Of a DNA stretch of 64,000 nt, positions 44,458-53,920 are shown one piece after another. The notes beneath the pieces were generated by a model that was not told the DNA's origin, made no database searches, and saw nothing but the letters and a program-made list of their open reading frames with translations. Source of the DNA: Bacteroidales bacterium. GTDB lineage: Bacteria > Bacteroidota > Bacteroidia > Bacteroidales > VadinHA17. The position numbers and the translations under genes are program-made. How positions within the stretch are numbered: position 1 is the stretch's first letter; every line of letters begins with the position of its first letter. Location: positions 124,001-188,000 of the forward strand of contig JAFGLJ010000027.1 in assembly GCA_016928075.1 (NCBI GenBank), read 5' to 3'.

Positions 44458-44871
44458 CTATTCATCGGATTTATCTTCACACAACTCTGTAAGTACCCCA
44501 AAAGCAGACCTGGGATGTATGAAAGCTATATCAAGACCTTCAGCCCCTTTCCTGGGAGTTGTGTCAATCAGCCTTACACCTTTAGATTCTGCTTCTCTCA
44601 GTTTGTTTTCGATCCCTTTAACAGCAAATGCTATATGATGGATACCTTCTCCCTTTTTCTCAATAAATTTTCCTATCGGTCCTTCAGGGTCGGTGGATTC
44701 AAGTAACTCAATTTTGGTCTGGCCAACCCTGAAAAATGCCGTCCTTACTTTCTGATCGGCAACTTCTTCAACATTATAACATTTAAGTCCCATGACTTTT
44801 TCATAGAAAGGTATAGCCTGTTCAAGACTATTTACAGCAATACCAATATGCTCAATATGTGTTGGTTCCAT
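44458..44871 (-). CDS. mce: Methylmalonyl-CoA epimerase
   Basis: A 137-residue vicinal-oxygen-chelate enzyme, first gene of the decarboxylase operon. Metal ligands are His in [20 protein letters not shown], His in [11 protein letters not shown] and a late Glu in [28 protein letters not shown] is also typical. It interconverts (R)- and (S)-methylmalonyl-CoA, linking the mutase product to the decarboxylase. Its presence is the strongest reason to call the complex methylmalonyl-CoA specific, not oxaloacetate or glutaconyl-CoA. Confidence 0.96.
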   Translation of the reverse strand: MEPTHIEHIGIAVNSLEQAIPFYEKVMGLKCYNVEEVADQKVRTAFFRVGQTKIELLESTDPEGPIGKFIEKKGEGIHHIAFAVKGIENKLREAESKGVRLIDTTPRKGAEGLDIAFIHPRSAFGVLTELCEDKSDE

Positions 44872-44900
44872 AATAATGTGAGTTATTGTGAAATATGAAA

Positions 44901-44931
44901 CAAATGTAATGCTAATAATGATACATTAATA
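44901..44931 (-). promoter_or_regulatory. Promoter of the mce-mmd-cit operon
   Basis: On the minus strand TACATTTG (44908-44901) is a perfect TAnnTTTG box, 30 bp before the mce ATG. A TATT element lies about 19 bp upstream. It probably starts the whole minus-strand operon down to citF or rubredoxin. Confidence 0.55.
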
Positions 44932-44961
44932 AAGATAAAAGTCATGTTTTTAGGGACTTTT

Positions 44962-46521
44962 TCAGAATGGAAATTCCTCCAGTTCCTGCACCTTGAGTTC
45001 TTTCTCTTCAGGTTTTTTTGCACCCTGGTGGAAAGGGTTACCATCAACAAATATTGCTTTATATGGCTTTGTCGGACATGCATATTCACAAGCACCGCAT
45101 CCAACACATATCTCATTATTTATTTCAGGAATAACCAGGTTACCTATATAAGGCACCATCTGAACTGCTTTTGTTGGGCAATTCTCTGAACAGGCCCCAC
45201 AGTCTGTTCTTTCTGTTTCAACAATACAATTTTCCTTTATAAAATTAACCTTTCCGATCTGTGTAAGCTTTTTTGCTTCCAGTGCAAGGGGAAGTAAGGC
45301 ACCTGAGGGGCAAACTTCGACACACCTGATACATTCATAATTACAGAATCCCTTGTGATAGTCCATTCTTGGCTGCATTATTCCCGCAATACCATATTCC
45401 ATTATCGATGGTATTATAACCCTATTTGGACAGGCACTTACACATAATGAACAGGCAGTACAATATTTAGTGAAATGCTCAATGCTTACCCCTCCGGGAG
45501 GGCAAACCGGAGATGTACGGTTTTCAGGCACTGTTGATTCTTTGGTTGGAACAGGTACATCCTGCGCCCTTAATATACGTGGAATAAAGGCGAACAGAGC
45601 AAGAATACCTGTTATGAATCCGCGCTTATCCTGATCAGGCTCAGTTTCAGCTTTTCCCTGGCTAATCTTCACCAGTCCGTAGGAAATAGCATCGTCTCTA
45701 CATGCGGTAAGACAATTAAAGCATGTGACACACCTGCTCAGGTCAACATGCTCATTCTTGAAGTCAATGCATGATGCTTTGCAATTAACGGCACACAAAC
45801 CACAATGAGTACAATTCTCACTATCAATCCTGATCCTTAAAAATGATATCCTTGATATAAGACCAAGGAAAGTACCCAGCGGGCAAACAGTATTACAATA
45901 CAGACGACCTCTGGTAAATGACAGATAACTTACCAGGCCGAGTAGCAGAACAGGAATTATGAAGACGACAAAAGGAATTTTAATGTAATCTACCTTAAAT
46001 ATGGTATAGCTATCGAAAAATGCCAGTACAGCAGCAATAAGGTTATTAATAAATATCACGACAGGCTGAAGCAAATATGTCGCTGACCGCCCGAAAATAC
46101 TGTAGGGGTCAAGCAGGCTTATCAAAAATACGGAACCTGCAAGCATCACTATTAGGGTAATGGCCAGTATTACATGCCGGAGAACGGTATAGGGTTTTCC
46201 ATACCTGTAACGACGGAATTTTTTTTTAAACCTGCCTCCAGCACGGCTCATTATGTCCTGGTATATACCAAGTGGGCAAAGAACTGAACAATAAGACCTG
46301 CCAGTAATTAAAGTGAGTCCCAACACGAAAATGAATCCAGATGACGCCAGCACCGGGAGATTAATAAATTCCAGTATTGAGGGCACAAACTGAAAGAAAA
46401 GAATAATATTAAACCATTTATCAGGTATTATATGCCTGAAATCTACGAATGACAGTGTTATTATGATAAATACTACGACTGCAAGAACTATCCTGACTTT
46501 ACGAAGAGCTGGAGAATTCAT
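44962..46521 (-). CDS. Membrane polyferredoxin (NapH/YccM-like 4Fe-4S protein)
   Basis: A 519-residue protein. The N-terminal half has about five membrane helices with the cytochrome-like SYCSVLCPLGIYQDIMSRAG and LYCNTVCPLGTFLGLISR motifs of the NapH/PceC-like family. The C-terminal part has repeated ferredoxin motifs: CTHCGLCAVNC, CVTCFNCLTAC, CTACSLCVSAC, CIRCVEVC, CGACSENC and CVGCGACEYAC. It should pass electrons across or along the inner membrane between quinones and an exported partner. The Tat-exported DUF362 gene ends 9 bp upstream, making it the likely partner. Confidence 0.9.
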   Translation of the reverse strand: MNSPALRKVRIVLAVVVFIIITLSFVDFRHIIPDKWFNIILFFQFVPSILEFINLPVLASSGFIFVLGLTLITGRSYCSVLCPLGIYQDIMSRAGGRFKKKFRRYRYGKPYTVLRHVILAITLIVMLAGSVFLISLLDPYSIFGRSATYLLQPVVIFINNLIAAVLAFFDSYTIFKVDYIKIPFVVFIIPVLLLGLVSYLSFTRGRLYCNTVCPLGTFLGLISRISFLRIRIDSENCTHCGLCAVNCKASCIDFKNEHVDLSRCVTCFNCLTACRDDAISYGLVKISQGKAETEPDQDKRGFITGILALFAFIPRILRAQDVPVPTKESTVPENRTSPVCPPGGVSIEHFTKYCTACSLCVSACPNRVIIPSIMEYGIAGIMQPRMDYHKGFCNYECIRCVEVCPSGALLPLALEAKKLTQIGKVNFIKENCIVETERTDCGACSENCPTKAVQMVPYIGNLVIPEINNEICVGCGACEYACPTKPYKAIFVDGNPFHQGAKKPEEKELKVQELEEFPF

Positions 46522-46530
46522 CCGGGCAGC

Positions 46531-47451
46531 TTACATTTTGATTTTGTGGATAATCAGGTTCTCAATGTCCATCCTCCCTATGCCCTTCTTACTGGCAAGA
46601 GGGATATAATCTATCTGTTCGGGACTCATCTTTATCATGCTTGCTGCAGCAGTATCGGCAGCCAGCATATCAGTTGATATGATCTGTGCTTTCATAACCA
46701 TCGAATCGCTTACAGATGTACCCTGTGGCCCATGTCGCATCATTACCCTGTAGCAGTCAATAATATTAAGTGTTGGCTTCTTTTCAAATGTAGCATAGTC
46801 AGCTATACACTGATGCAGGTTATTTGAATGCCAGAATCCCCTATCCCATACATTACCCATGAGATTCTTCATAGTAGCTGTCATCTTTGTACTTGAATGA
46901 TGTTTTAAGACAGGAACATTAATGAATACATCCGATTCAAGAATCAGTTCATGTACCTTTGCCTTCCTGAGTATACTTGCTCCCGGTATAGTGACTTCAT
47001 GATAATAGTTTTCAGTATTGGCAGGTACTATCTTTGCCCCGGCGTCCTTAGCAGCTTTCTCAATCCCTGAGTTTTTATATGATTTTACCCAGTTGGAGAT
47101 GGTATGATCAAAAACATATACTTTACCGGCACCTGCCCTTATGCAATGTTCAACAATACGTTTAATAAGCAATGGATTCGTATTGGCTGCCATCTCAGGA
47201 GTCTTGTCCCATCCTATATTTGGTTTAATGACCACGGTCTGGCCTTTCTTAACAAAATTTGTTATGCCTCCCAGTGCACTTATTCCTTTGTCGAACATAG
47301 CATCCGGTTCACCACCCATAACTGCAACCATATCATAAGCTGCTGCCGGCGCCGGAGCACCCCAGAGTTTTCTATACCCTCCCATGCTGAATGCTGCACC
47401 GGCAGCCAGACCAGCTCCTACTGACTTAATGAAGAAATCTCTCCTTTTCAT
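46531..47451 (-). CDS. DUF362 protein with Tat signal
   Basis: A 306-residue protein. It starts with a twin-arginine signal (MKRRDFFIKSVGAGLAAGAA), so it is exported folded, which suggests a bound cofactor. The body matches DUF362: VVIKPNIGWDKTPEMAANTN, HCIRAGAGKVYVFDHTI, VHELILESDVFINVPVLKHH, and TKMTATMKNLMGNVWDRGFWH. DUF362 proteins are of unknown function and often stand next to ferredoxin-type proteins, as here. Lack of cysteine motifs argues against its own iron-sulfur cluster. It is probably cotranscribed with the polyferredoxin. Confidence 0.9.
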   Translation of the reverse strand: MKRRDFFIKSVGAGLAAGAAFSMGGYRKLWGAPAPAAAYDMVAVMGGEPDAMFDKGISALGGITNFVKKGQTVVIKPNIGWDKTPEMAANTNPLLIKRIVEHCIRAGAGKVYVFDHTISNWVKSYKNSGIEKAAKDAGAKIVPANTENYYHEVTIPGASILRKAKVHELILESDVFINVPVLKHHSSTKMTATMKNLMGNVWDRGFWHSNNLHQCIADYATFEKKPTLNIIDCYRVMMRHGPQGTSVSDSMVMKAQIISTDMLAADTAAASMIKMSPEQIDYIPLASKKGIGRMDIENLIIHKIKM

Positions 47452-47578
47452 GTTTCATTTATTATTATAAACAGAATGCAAATATTCAAATTAAATGCAT
47501 TACTGCAAAATAGTATCATTATTATTACAATTATTATGCTAAATATTATCTTAGTGTTTGTTTTATAATATAAAACTC

Positions 47579-48757
47579 ATGAAAACACTTTATTACGAAT
47601 GTTTCTCTGGTATAAGCGGGGATATGAACCTTGGTGCAATGATAGATCTGGGAATTGACAAGGATTACCTTATCGGGGAACTTGGGAAACTGAATCTTGA
47701 CGGCTGGGAAATACGGATTGAAAAAGATCAGCGTCATGGAATTACAGGTACAAAAGTCACAGTTGTCATGACCACGGAAGAGAAGAAACACCGTCACCTT
47801 TCTGATATAAACAATATAATAGAAAAAAGTGATCTTGATCCTGATATTAAGACAGTTGCACTTCAAATATTCAGGAAGGTCGCTGAAGCTGAATCCACGG
47901 TACATGATATACCTCTGGAGAAGGTACACTTTCACGAGGTAGGAGCTGTTGATTCCATAATTGACATAGCAGGAGCAGCCATATGTTATGTTAAAATGGG
48001 GATAAAAGAAATTATTGTCTCCCCCATTGAACTGGGCAGCGGTTCTGTGAAATGTGCACATGGGCTTTTCCCCGTTCCTGCACCCGCAACGGCAGAGATT
48101 CTTAAACATATTCCTGTACACATGGGCGGAGTGGACTTTGAGGCAACAACTCCAACAGGAGCTGCAATATTAAGTGCTCTGGGCACCAGGTTTGAAAGTA
48201 AAATGAATATGAAGATACAAAGAACCGGTTATGGTATAGGACAAAGGAACAATCCGGAATTGCCAAACCTGTTGCGGGTATACCTGGGCGAATATGCTGT
48301 TGCAGAAGGAGGAGGACATTTATCGTACCTGATTGAGAGTAATATTGATGACATGAATCCTGAAATGTACGAGAACCTCGTAAATAAATTATTCGATGCA
48401 GGTGCCGCAGATGTGTTTCTTACAAATATTATCATGAAAAGATCACGCCCCGGAATAAAAGTCAGCATTATTTGCCATGCAGGGATAATTGAAACCATCA
48501 AAGAAGTTCTGTTCAGGGAATCAACAACACTGGGATTGAGAATTATCCCGTTTGATAAACATACTGTCAGCAGAAGTGCGGATAAAATAGATACGCCTTA
48601 CGGTCCTGTAACTGTTAAATATGCCTATCACAACAATAAACTGATCTCTGCAAAGCCTGAAATATCGGAATGCATGGCTTTATCAGAAAAAAATAAACTG
48701 CCTCTTGGTGAGGTTTATAACAATATTATTGCAATTATTCATGGAGCTGGAAAATAA
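47579..48757 (+). CDS. larC: Nickel pincer cofactor biosynthesis protein LarC
   Basis: A 392-residue protein from the ATG at 47579; the frame is open upstream from a TTG, which I reject. It opens LYYECFSGISGDMNLGAMID, and a middle part, VHDIPLEKVHFHEVGAVDSI, is typical. VESNIDDMNPE-type sequence appears as LIESNIDDMNPEMYENLV. LarC inserts nickel into the pyridinium dithiocarboxylate mononucleotide using CTP. In Lactiplantibacillus the gene is split by a programmed frameshift, while here it is one intact frame. It overlaps larE by 17 bp. Confidence 0.95.
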   Translation: MKTLYYECFSGISGDMNLGAMIDLGIDKDYLIGELGKLNLDGWEIRIEKDQRHGITGTKVTVVMTTEEKKHRHLSDINNIIEKSDLDPDIKTVALQIFRKVAEAESTVHDIPLEKVHFHEVGAVDSIIDIAGAAICYVKMGIKEIIVSPIELGSGSVKCAHGLFPVPAPATAEILKHIPVHMGGVDFEATTPTGAAILSALGTRFESKMNMKIQRTGYGIGQRNNPELPNLLRVYLGEYAVAEGGGHLSYLIESNIDDMNPEMYENLVNKLFDAGAADVFLTNIIMKRSRPGIKVSIICHAGIIETIKEVLFRESTTLGLRIIPFDKHTVSRSADKIDTPYGPVTVKYAYHNNKLISAKPEISECMALSEKNKLPLGEVYNNIIAIIHGAGK

Positions 48758-49538
48758 GGTTAAACTGTTAGGAAGCTCTTTCAGTGCCTTTGATAAAGTC
48801 CTTGTAGCATTCTCGGGGGGAGTGGATAGCTCCTTTCTGTTATATGTACTCAGGATGTTTTCAGAGGCAAAAGTATCGGCTATAACGGTAAAAACACCTT
48901 ATATACCTGAACGGGAAGTAAATGAAGCACAAAGCTTCTGTAAATCCCTGGATATAAATCACGAGATTATTGAATTGCCCCTGCATAAATCTTTAATTAT
49001 GAATCCGCCCGACAGGTGTTACCTTTGCAAATCATTATTATTTGGGCATATTAAAGCATATGCTGAAAGGGAAGGATTTAATATTATTGCAGACGGAAGT
49101 AATGCGGACGATAAGAAAGACTACCGGCCGGGCATGAAAGCGTTGAAGGAGCTGGATATACGAAGCCCTCTGCTCGAATCGGGCTTCAGGAAAGAAGAAA
49201 TACGGCAACAACTTAGGGAATTCGGTCTGAAGATATGGGATAAACCTGCCTATTCATGTCTGCTGACACGTATACCTTATAACACAAAAATTGCCATGCG
49301 TGACCTTGATATTATTGAAGAAGGCGAGAAATTACTTGACAGACTTGGTTTAAGAGGCGCACGAGTACGTCTCCATGAAAACACAGCACGCATAGAACTT
49401 GATACCAGGTACTTTATTAAGATACTGGAAGATAAAGTCAGAAAAAAAATAATAAGTTCACTCAAGGCCAGAGGTGTTGATTTTGTAAGTCTTGATCTTG
49501 AAGGATACCGCATGGGTAGTATGAATCCTAATAAATAA
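48741..49538 (+). CDS. larE: ATP-dependent sacrificial sulfur transferase LarE
   Basis: A 265-residue PP-loop enzyme started at the ATG at 48741 (17 bp inside larC, suggesting coupling). The ATP loop is VAFSGGVDSSFLLYVL. NPPDRCYLCKSLLF and ADGSNADDKKDYRPGMKAL are typical of LarE. Cys173 in AYSCLLTRIPY matches the sacrificial Cys176 of L. plantarum. There are no further C-terminal cysteines, so the cluster-bearing (4Fe-4S) type of LarE is unlikely. It supplies sulfur to the pincer nucleotide by losing its own cysteine sulfur. Confidence 0.96.
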   Translation: MELENKVKLLGSSFSAFDKVLVAFSGGVDSSFLLYVLRMFSEAKVSAITVKTPYIPEREVNEAQSFCKSLDINHEIIELPLHKSLIMNPPDRCYLCKSLLFGHIKAYAEREGFNIIADGSNADDKKDYRPGMKALKELDIRSPLLESGFRKEEIRQQLREFGLKIWDKPAYSCLLTRIPYNTKIAMRDLDIIEEGEKLLDRLGLRGARVRLHENTARIELDTRYFIKILEDKVRKKIISSLKARGVDFVSLDLEGYRMGSMNPNK

Positions 49539-49544
49539 ATTAAT

Positions 49545-50294
49545 ATGAACAGGGAAGGACTAAAAAAGATCCTGGAAGAACTTTCTGAAGGAAAAATCAA
49601 TGTTGATGATGCAATTGAAAAGCTGAAGTATTTTCCATTCAGTGATCTTGGTTTTGCCCGCATCGATCATCAGCGTGAAATACGTACAGGATATCCTGAA
49701 ATAGTGTTCTGTGAAGGTAAAACCACCGAACAGGTAAGGAATATTTTCAAACATATTTCTGATACAGGACAAAATGTTCTAGGTACCAGGGCAACTGAGG
49801 ATAAATTCAACGCGGTACATTCCATAGCTCCCGAAGCAATATGGCACAAAGAAGCCAGAATAATAAGTATTATCAGGGAGAAACCTAAAACTGCAGAATC
49901 TCCTGTTGCAGTAATTACTGCAGGCACATCAGACATTCCGGTTGCTGAAGAAGCTGCTGTTACCTGCGAGCTTCTGGGCAACAGGGTAACACGCATATAT
50001 GACGCCGGAGTGGCAGGTATACACAGGCTTTTGCATCAGCTCCCTGAAATAAAAAAATGCAGGGTTGTTATAGTTATTGCAGGTATGGAAGGAGCACTCG
50101 CAAGTGTTGTGGGAGGACTCATTGACAAACCGGTTATTGCAGTACCAACAAGTGTTGGTTATGGTGCAAATTTCAAGGGAGTATCTGCACTTCTGGCCAT
50201 GCTTACCAGTTGTGCATCAGGAGTAAGCGTGGTAAATATCGACAATGGGTTCGGTGCAGGTTTCAATGCCAGCATGATTAATCAGCTCAAATAA
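49545..50294 (+). CDS. larB: Pyridinium-3,5-biscarboxylic acid mononucleotide synthase LarB
   Basis: A 249-residue protein, six bp after larE. It has the LarB N-terminal signature FARIDHQREIRTGYPEIVFCEGKT, the active-site region KFNAVHSIAPEAIWHKEAR, and the PurE-like C-terminal part VAVITAGTSDIPVAEEAAVT and IVIAGMEGALASVVGGL. LarB carboxylates nicotinic acid adenine dinucleotide, the first cofactor step. The three cofactor genes are complete as a set, but no larA (racemase) lies in the window. Confidence 0.96.
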   Translation: MNREGLKKILEELSEGKINVDDAIEKLKYFPFSDLGFARIDHQREIRTGYPEIVFCEGKTTEQVRNIFKHISDTGQNVLGTRATEDKFNAVHSIAPEAIWHKEARIISIIREKPKTAESPVAVITAGTSDIPVAEEAAVTCELLGNRVTRIYDAGVAGIHRLLHQLPEIKKCRVVIVIAGMEGALASVVGGLIDKPVIAVPTSVGYGANFKGVSALLAMLTSCASGVSVVNIDNGFGAGFNASMINQLK

Positions 50295-50297
50295 ATC

Positions 50298-50915
50298 GTG
50301 GACAGCCACTTACTGATTCTGTCAACAGCATATTATCCTCCTATTCAGTACTTTGCCGAGATAATAAAATCTGACAAGGTACTAATGGAACAACATGAGA
50401 CCTATGCTAAACAAACATACCGTAACCGTTGTTATATTTATTCAGCCAACGGGGTTTTACCTTTGATTATCCCTGTAGAGAAAGGCAGCTTTCATAAAGT
50501 GATACTCAGAGATATTAAAATTGATAACTCCAGGAAATGGCAAAGGGAGCATATACATGCTATTAAGTCAGCATATAATTCATCAGCATTCTTTGAATTT
50601 TACGCAGAACAGGTGCTGAAACCCCTTGAATCGAAATACCAGTATCTGGTTGATCTTAATATGGACATACTGGACATATTAGTCAATATTCTGGAAATAG
50701 ACATTAGAATAGATCAAACAGCATCATTCATAAAACAATACGGGGATGATTGCCGGGACATGCGATATAGTATATCGCCGAAAAATGAAACGATGTATCA
50801 GACCAGGGAATATTTCCAGGTTTTCAGCCCTACTCATGGTTTTAAGCCAAACCTCAGTATAATTGATCTGCTATTTAACATGGGACCGGAAACATGGTCC
50901 TGCATCAGAACCTGA
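50298..50915 (+). CDS. WbqC-like family protein
   Basis: A 205-residue cytoplasmic protein started at GTG 50298, 3 bp after larB. LSTAYYPPIQYFAEIIKSDK and HETYAKQTYRNRCYIYSANG are the conserved N-terminus of the WbqC family, and SRKWQREHIHAIKSAYNSSA fits the middle. WbqC-type proteins are found in O-antigen loci but have no proven activity. Translational coupling to larB suggests shared expression, not shared function. Its 3' end overlaps the convergent barrel gene by 11 bp. Confidence 0.85.
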   Translation: MDSHLLILSTAYYPPIQYFAEIIKSDKVLMEQHETYAKQTYRNRCYIYSANGVLPLIIPVEKGSFHKVILRDIKIDNSRKWQREHIHAIKSAYNSSAFFEFYAEQVLKPLESKYQYLVDLNMDILDILVNILEIDIRIDQTASFIKQYGDDCRDMRYSISPKNETMYQTREYFQVFSPTHGFKPNLSIIDLLFNMGPETWSCIRT

Positions 50916-52386
50916 ACCCAAGAGTCGCCGTCACCAGATGCCTGTTGAAAGTTATCTCAGCGGGGTTAATCTGGGGATGGTTATACATGAAGTACATCTG
51001 CTGGTCAGACCTCAGGGCGTATGATACATCAAATGAAAAATTCCTTTGCCTTAAGCCTATACCTGCCGAGTAAACTGAATGAAAATTATCCTCATTATCC
51101 TCTCCCTTTACAAAGGGGCTGCCGTAAATTGCATACCCTCCCCTGAGGTATAAAGCATTCATTCTCAATTCAGCACCTAAACGGATGTTATGGGCAATAT
51201 CATATATATCTTTAATATCCTGGTTTTCAGCATAGTAGTTATAATCATCCGAAGCCCTGGAAAATCTTGCCATCCTGTAATCGACAAATTCATAATCAGC
51301 ACTCAGCATGCCTGATTTACCCAGCTGCACAGCTGCACCGGCCATAGCCCTCAGAGGGGTTGTAAGTGTATATGCGAATCTGAAAGGCTCATTTTCCCAT
51401 GTATAATAGTCACTATTATCAAACTCTGACCTTATATCATCGTAATAGTACTCATCGAGCCTGTAAACCGTCGGTGTATGAAAAGCAAAGCCCAGTCTGA
51501 GCATTTCCACGGGTTTGAATATCACACCGAGTTTAAACGCAAAGCCCGTACCGGAAGCTTCGACTACATCCCTGTAAGTGAAGTTATAAAAGTCAAATAT
51601 AATATTTTCCGGATCCGATTCTGTATGCTCATACGTTGAGTATGAATCAATCTTATTGATACCCAGTGTGGCTCCCACGTACAATTTATGTCCAAAATTG
51701 GCTGAAATACTGAAAGCATGTTCCCCAATATATCCTTCACGTGTTATTAGCCGCCTTACCGTTTGCCCGTATGTTGAATTGGTGTTTTCACCATACTCAG
51801 AGAAGATAGTAGCGTATTCATAACCACCTGAACCGTCTATAGTATCTATGACCCAGGCCTCGAAAGCAGCACCGGGTGCGCCATCTATATCTATATAATA
51901 GATACCACTGGCAATATTAGCCCAATAATCAGCCATGGAACTATTATTATTAACACCCCTGATGACTGCATTCACATCAAAATTATTAGTCCGGTTGAAA
52001 GAATATGCAAAATTCAGACCTGACAACCCATCTGTGTTATCCTTGCTCACAAGGGGATAAACAAAGCCAGCCTGGTTAAGGTTAAATTTATATGCATATT
52101 CGCTGGATTCAGTATTATTATACTTTGTAAACGCCTTATTATAATACATTTGTGGGGATAAGCTCAGTTCCATTGACCTGTATACTCCCAGGCCGGCGGG
52201 ATTCTGGCTCAATACCGAGAGGTCACCTCCAAGGGCAGTAAAAGCACCGCCCATTGCCTGGAACCTGGCTGATCCTCCATAAAAAAGTTGTGAATACCAG
52301 AGGGCTTCATCGATGGTCTGTGCCCTGCTTAAAGTCATTGTACTAATTATAGTTACAAGTATTATTAATGCTCTTTTCATTTTCAT
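50905..52386 (-). CDS. FadL-like outer-membrane transport protein
   Basis: A 493-residue barrel with a signal peptide ending about SRAQT. GGSARFQAMGGAFTALGGDL and SVLSQNPAGLGVYR are the FadL/OmpP1 N-terminal plug motifs (NPAG). Many amphipathic strands follow, and the protein ends HLVTATLGFRF with a terminal aromatic. Family members carry hydrophobic substrates such as fatty acids through the outer membrane. The likely start is the ATG at 52386 (or 52380). An acyl-CoA synthetase is present elsewhere in the window but not adjacent. Confidence 0.88.
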   Translation of the reverse strand: MKMKRALIILVTIISTMTLSRAQTIDEALWYSQLFYGGSARFQAMGGAFTALGGDLSVLSQNPAGLGVYRSMELSLSPQMYYNKAFTKYNNTESSEYAYKFNLNQAGFVYPLVSKDNTDGLSGLNFAYSFNRTNNFDVNAVIRGVNNNSSMADYWANIASGIYYIDIDGAPGAAFEAWVIDTIDGSGGYEYATIFSEYGENTNSTYGQTVRRLITREGYIGEHAFSISANFGHKLYVGATLGINKIDSYSTYEHTESDPENIIFDFYNFTYRDVVEASGTGFAFKLGVIFKPVEMLRLGFAFHTPTVYRLDEYYYDDIRSEFDNSDYYTWENEPFRFAYTLTTPLRAMAGAAVQLGKSGMLSADYEFVDYRMARFSRASDDYNYYAENQDIKDIYDIAHNIRLGAELRMNALYLRGGYAIYGSPFVKGEDNEDNFHSVYSAGIGLRQRNFSFDVSYALRSDQQMYFMYNHPQINPAEITFNRHLVTATLGFRF

Positions 52387-52475
52387 TTTTATTAAATGTT
52401 ACCCTGTCCATCCCATTCACGGGATGATATAATCAATTAATGTAACAAGCTAATTCCAATACTTACTTTATCACT

Positions 52476-53777
52476 CTATCTTCTGCCTGAGCTTCTTGAA
52501 CCCGTACTCGAAGTTGAGCTTCTTCCGCTGGACGATGATGACGACCTGCCACTGCTTGATGATACAGAACTTGAGTGGCTGCTGCCCATGGATGACGATC
52601 TGCCTATGGAGGAGATACTGCTATTTCCCCTGGACGATGTAGAGGTCATTGAGGAAGATCTTGAATTATTGATTGCACTTCTTCCTGATGATGAAGAGGA
52701 ACGATTAATAATTGACCTGCCTGATGAACGGTTAGTATTTGTATTAATGTCTGATGAGCGATATATTACTCTACCTGCATTACTGTTTGTAACTGTACTG
52801 CTTCTACTGTTAGCATTATTATATGTAGGACGGGTGGACAGTCTCGGATTTGTATAAGTTGGCCTGTACGTCCTGTTCTGAGTATTATACTCGGGTTGTG
52901 AGGCAGCACGCGTGGTAGTATTAACCTGTGTCCTTCTGTTCAGGCTTGAATTAATTGATCTCTCCTGTGGATTAGTGGCATTAATGACATTGGTATTACT
53001 CGACACCACTGTCTGATTTGTCCTTCTGCTGCTCTCTGCAGTTCTTGAATTATCAGATAAAGTGGCTGCTGTTCTCCTTGATGCTGATCCCACAGTTGAT
53101 CCGGATCTGGTACCTGGAGAACTGGTATACCTGTTGGATACGGTACTGTATGAAGTTCTTCTTCTCACAGGAGTTGTGTAATAATCGACATTACTGTAAT
53201 AACCATAATAGTATGGTGAATAATATGGTGACAACCATGAATAGCCAAAGCCATATCTATAACTCCACGGGCTGTAGTAGAAAGAACTGCCCCAGTAAGG
53301 TGAAAAGAATGGATCATAGTAATATGAATAATAATAGGGGCTGTAGAACGGATCCCACAAACTGTATGTATAATAGGGGAACCCGTACGTTAAACCATAC
53401 CTGAATCCGTAATAGAATGGGTCTCTCCAATACGGATCAAAATAATTTCCATAAAAACGGTTCAGGTAACTTGCATAAGACACCCTGTCATAATAGTCAA
53501 AGGCACTGCTTCTATCACTATCATAATACATTAAATCCTTCTCATATTCAGTAGGATCGAGATATTCATCTGCGACCAGTGTATCAAGATCATACTGGCT
53601 TTCGATCTCTGAAATTGATTCATATGCCTGTTCAGGCACACCAACGTCCTGTACATATATTTCCCTTGGAGCAGGTGTATAATAAAGGTCATCATATTCA
53701 CCGCTCATGTAAAGCGATGAAGAACAACTGCTTAGAAGAAATATTGCTAAAACTGCTATGTAAAGATAAGTTTTCAT
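52476..53777 (-). CDS. Tyr-rich / Ser-Arg-rich lipoprotein of unknown function
   Basis: About 433 residues from the ATG at 53777, chosen because GGAGGTC lies just upstream (53784-53790). A lipobox (IFLLSSCSS) makes it a lipoprotein. Residues about 80-205 are packed with Tyr, Phe, Trp and Pro (YYSPYYYGYYSN type); residues about 215-433 are low-complexity Ser, Arg, Thr and Asn (SSGRSSSSSSGRSSTSSTGS). I know no enzyme domain here. It looks like a structural, adhesive or surface-layer protein and pairs with the next gene upstream, which has the same two-part make-up. Confidence 0.75.
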   Translation of the reverse strand: MKTYLYIAVLAIFLLSSCSSSLYMSGEYDDLYYTPAPREIYVQDVGVPEQAYESISEIESQYDLDTLVADEYLDPTEYEKDLMYYDSDRSSAFDYYDRVSYASYLNRFYGNYFDPYWRDPFYYGFRYGLTYGFPYYTYSLWDPFYSPYYYSYYYDPFFSPYWGSSFYYSPWSYRYGFGYSWLSPYYSPYYYGYYSNVDYYTTPVRRRTSYSTVSNRYTSSPGTRSGSTVGSASRRTAATLSDNSRTAESSRRTNQTVVSSNTNVINATNPQERSINSSLNRRTQVNTTTRAASQPEYNTQNRTYRPTYTNPRLSTRPTYNNANSRSSTVTNSNAGRVIYRSSDINTNTNRSSGRSIINRSSSSSGRSAINNSRSSSMTSTSSRGNSSISSIGRSSSMGSSHSSSVSSSSGRSSSSSSGRSSTSSTGSRSSGRR

Positions 53778-53920
53778 TTTTTGACCTCCGATCATATTAT
53801 TTCATCCTAATATTATAAAAGCAAAAACCATACCAATTAATCATGGTATTTCCAATACCGTGCTTCAGTAACAAATATAAGATTTTTTGTTGAACCTGAT
53901 AATATTTCATGATTTATAAA

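Noticed and set aside
52588..52857. Plus-strand Asp/Leu-rich frame of 89 codons
   Set aside because: It is the antisense of the Ser/Arg-rich tail and has no start context.
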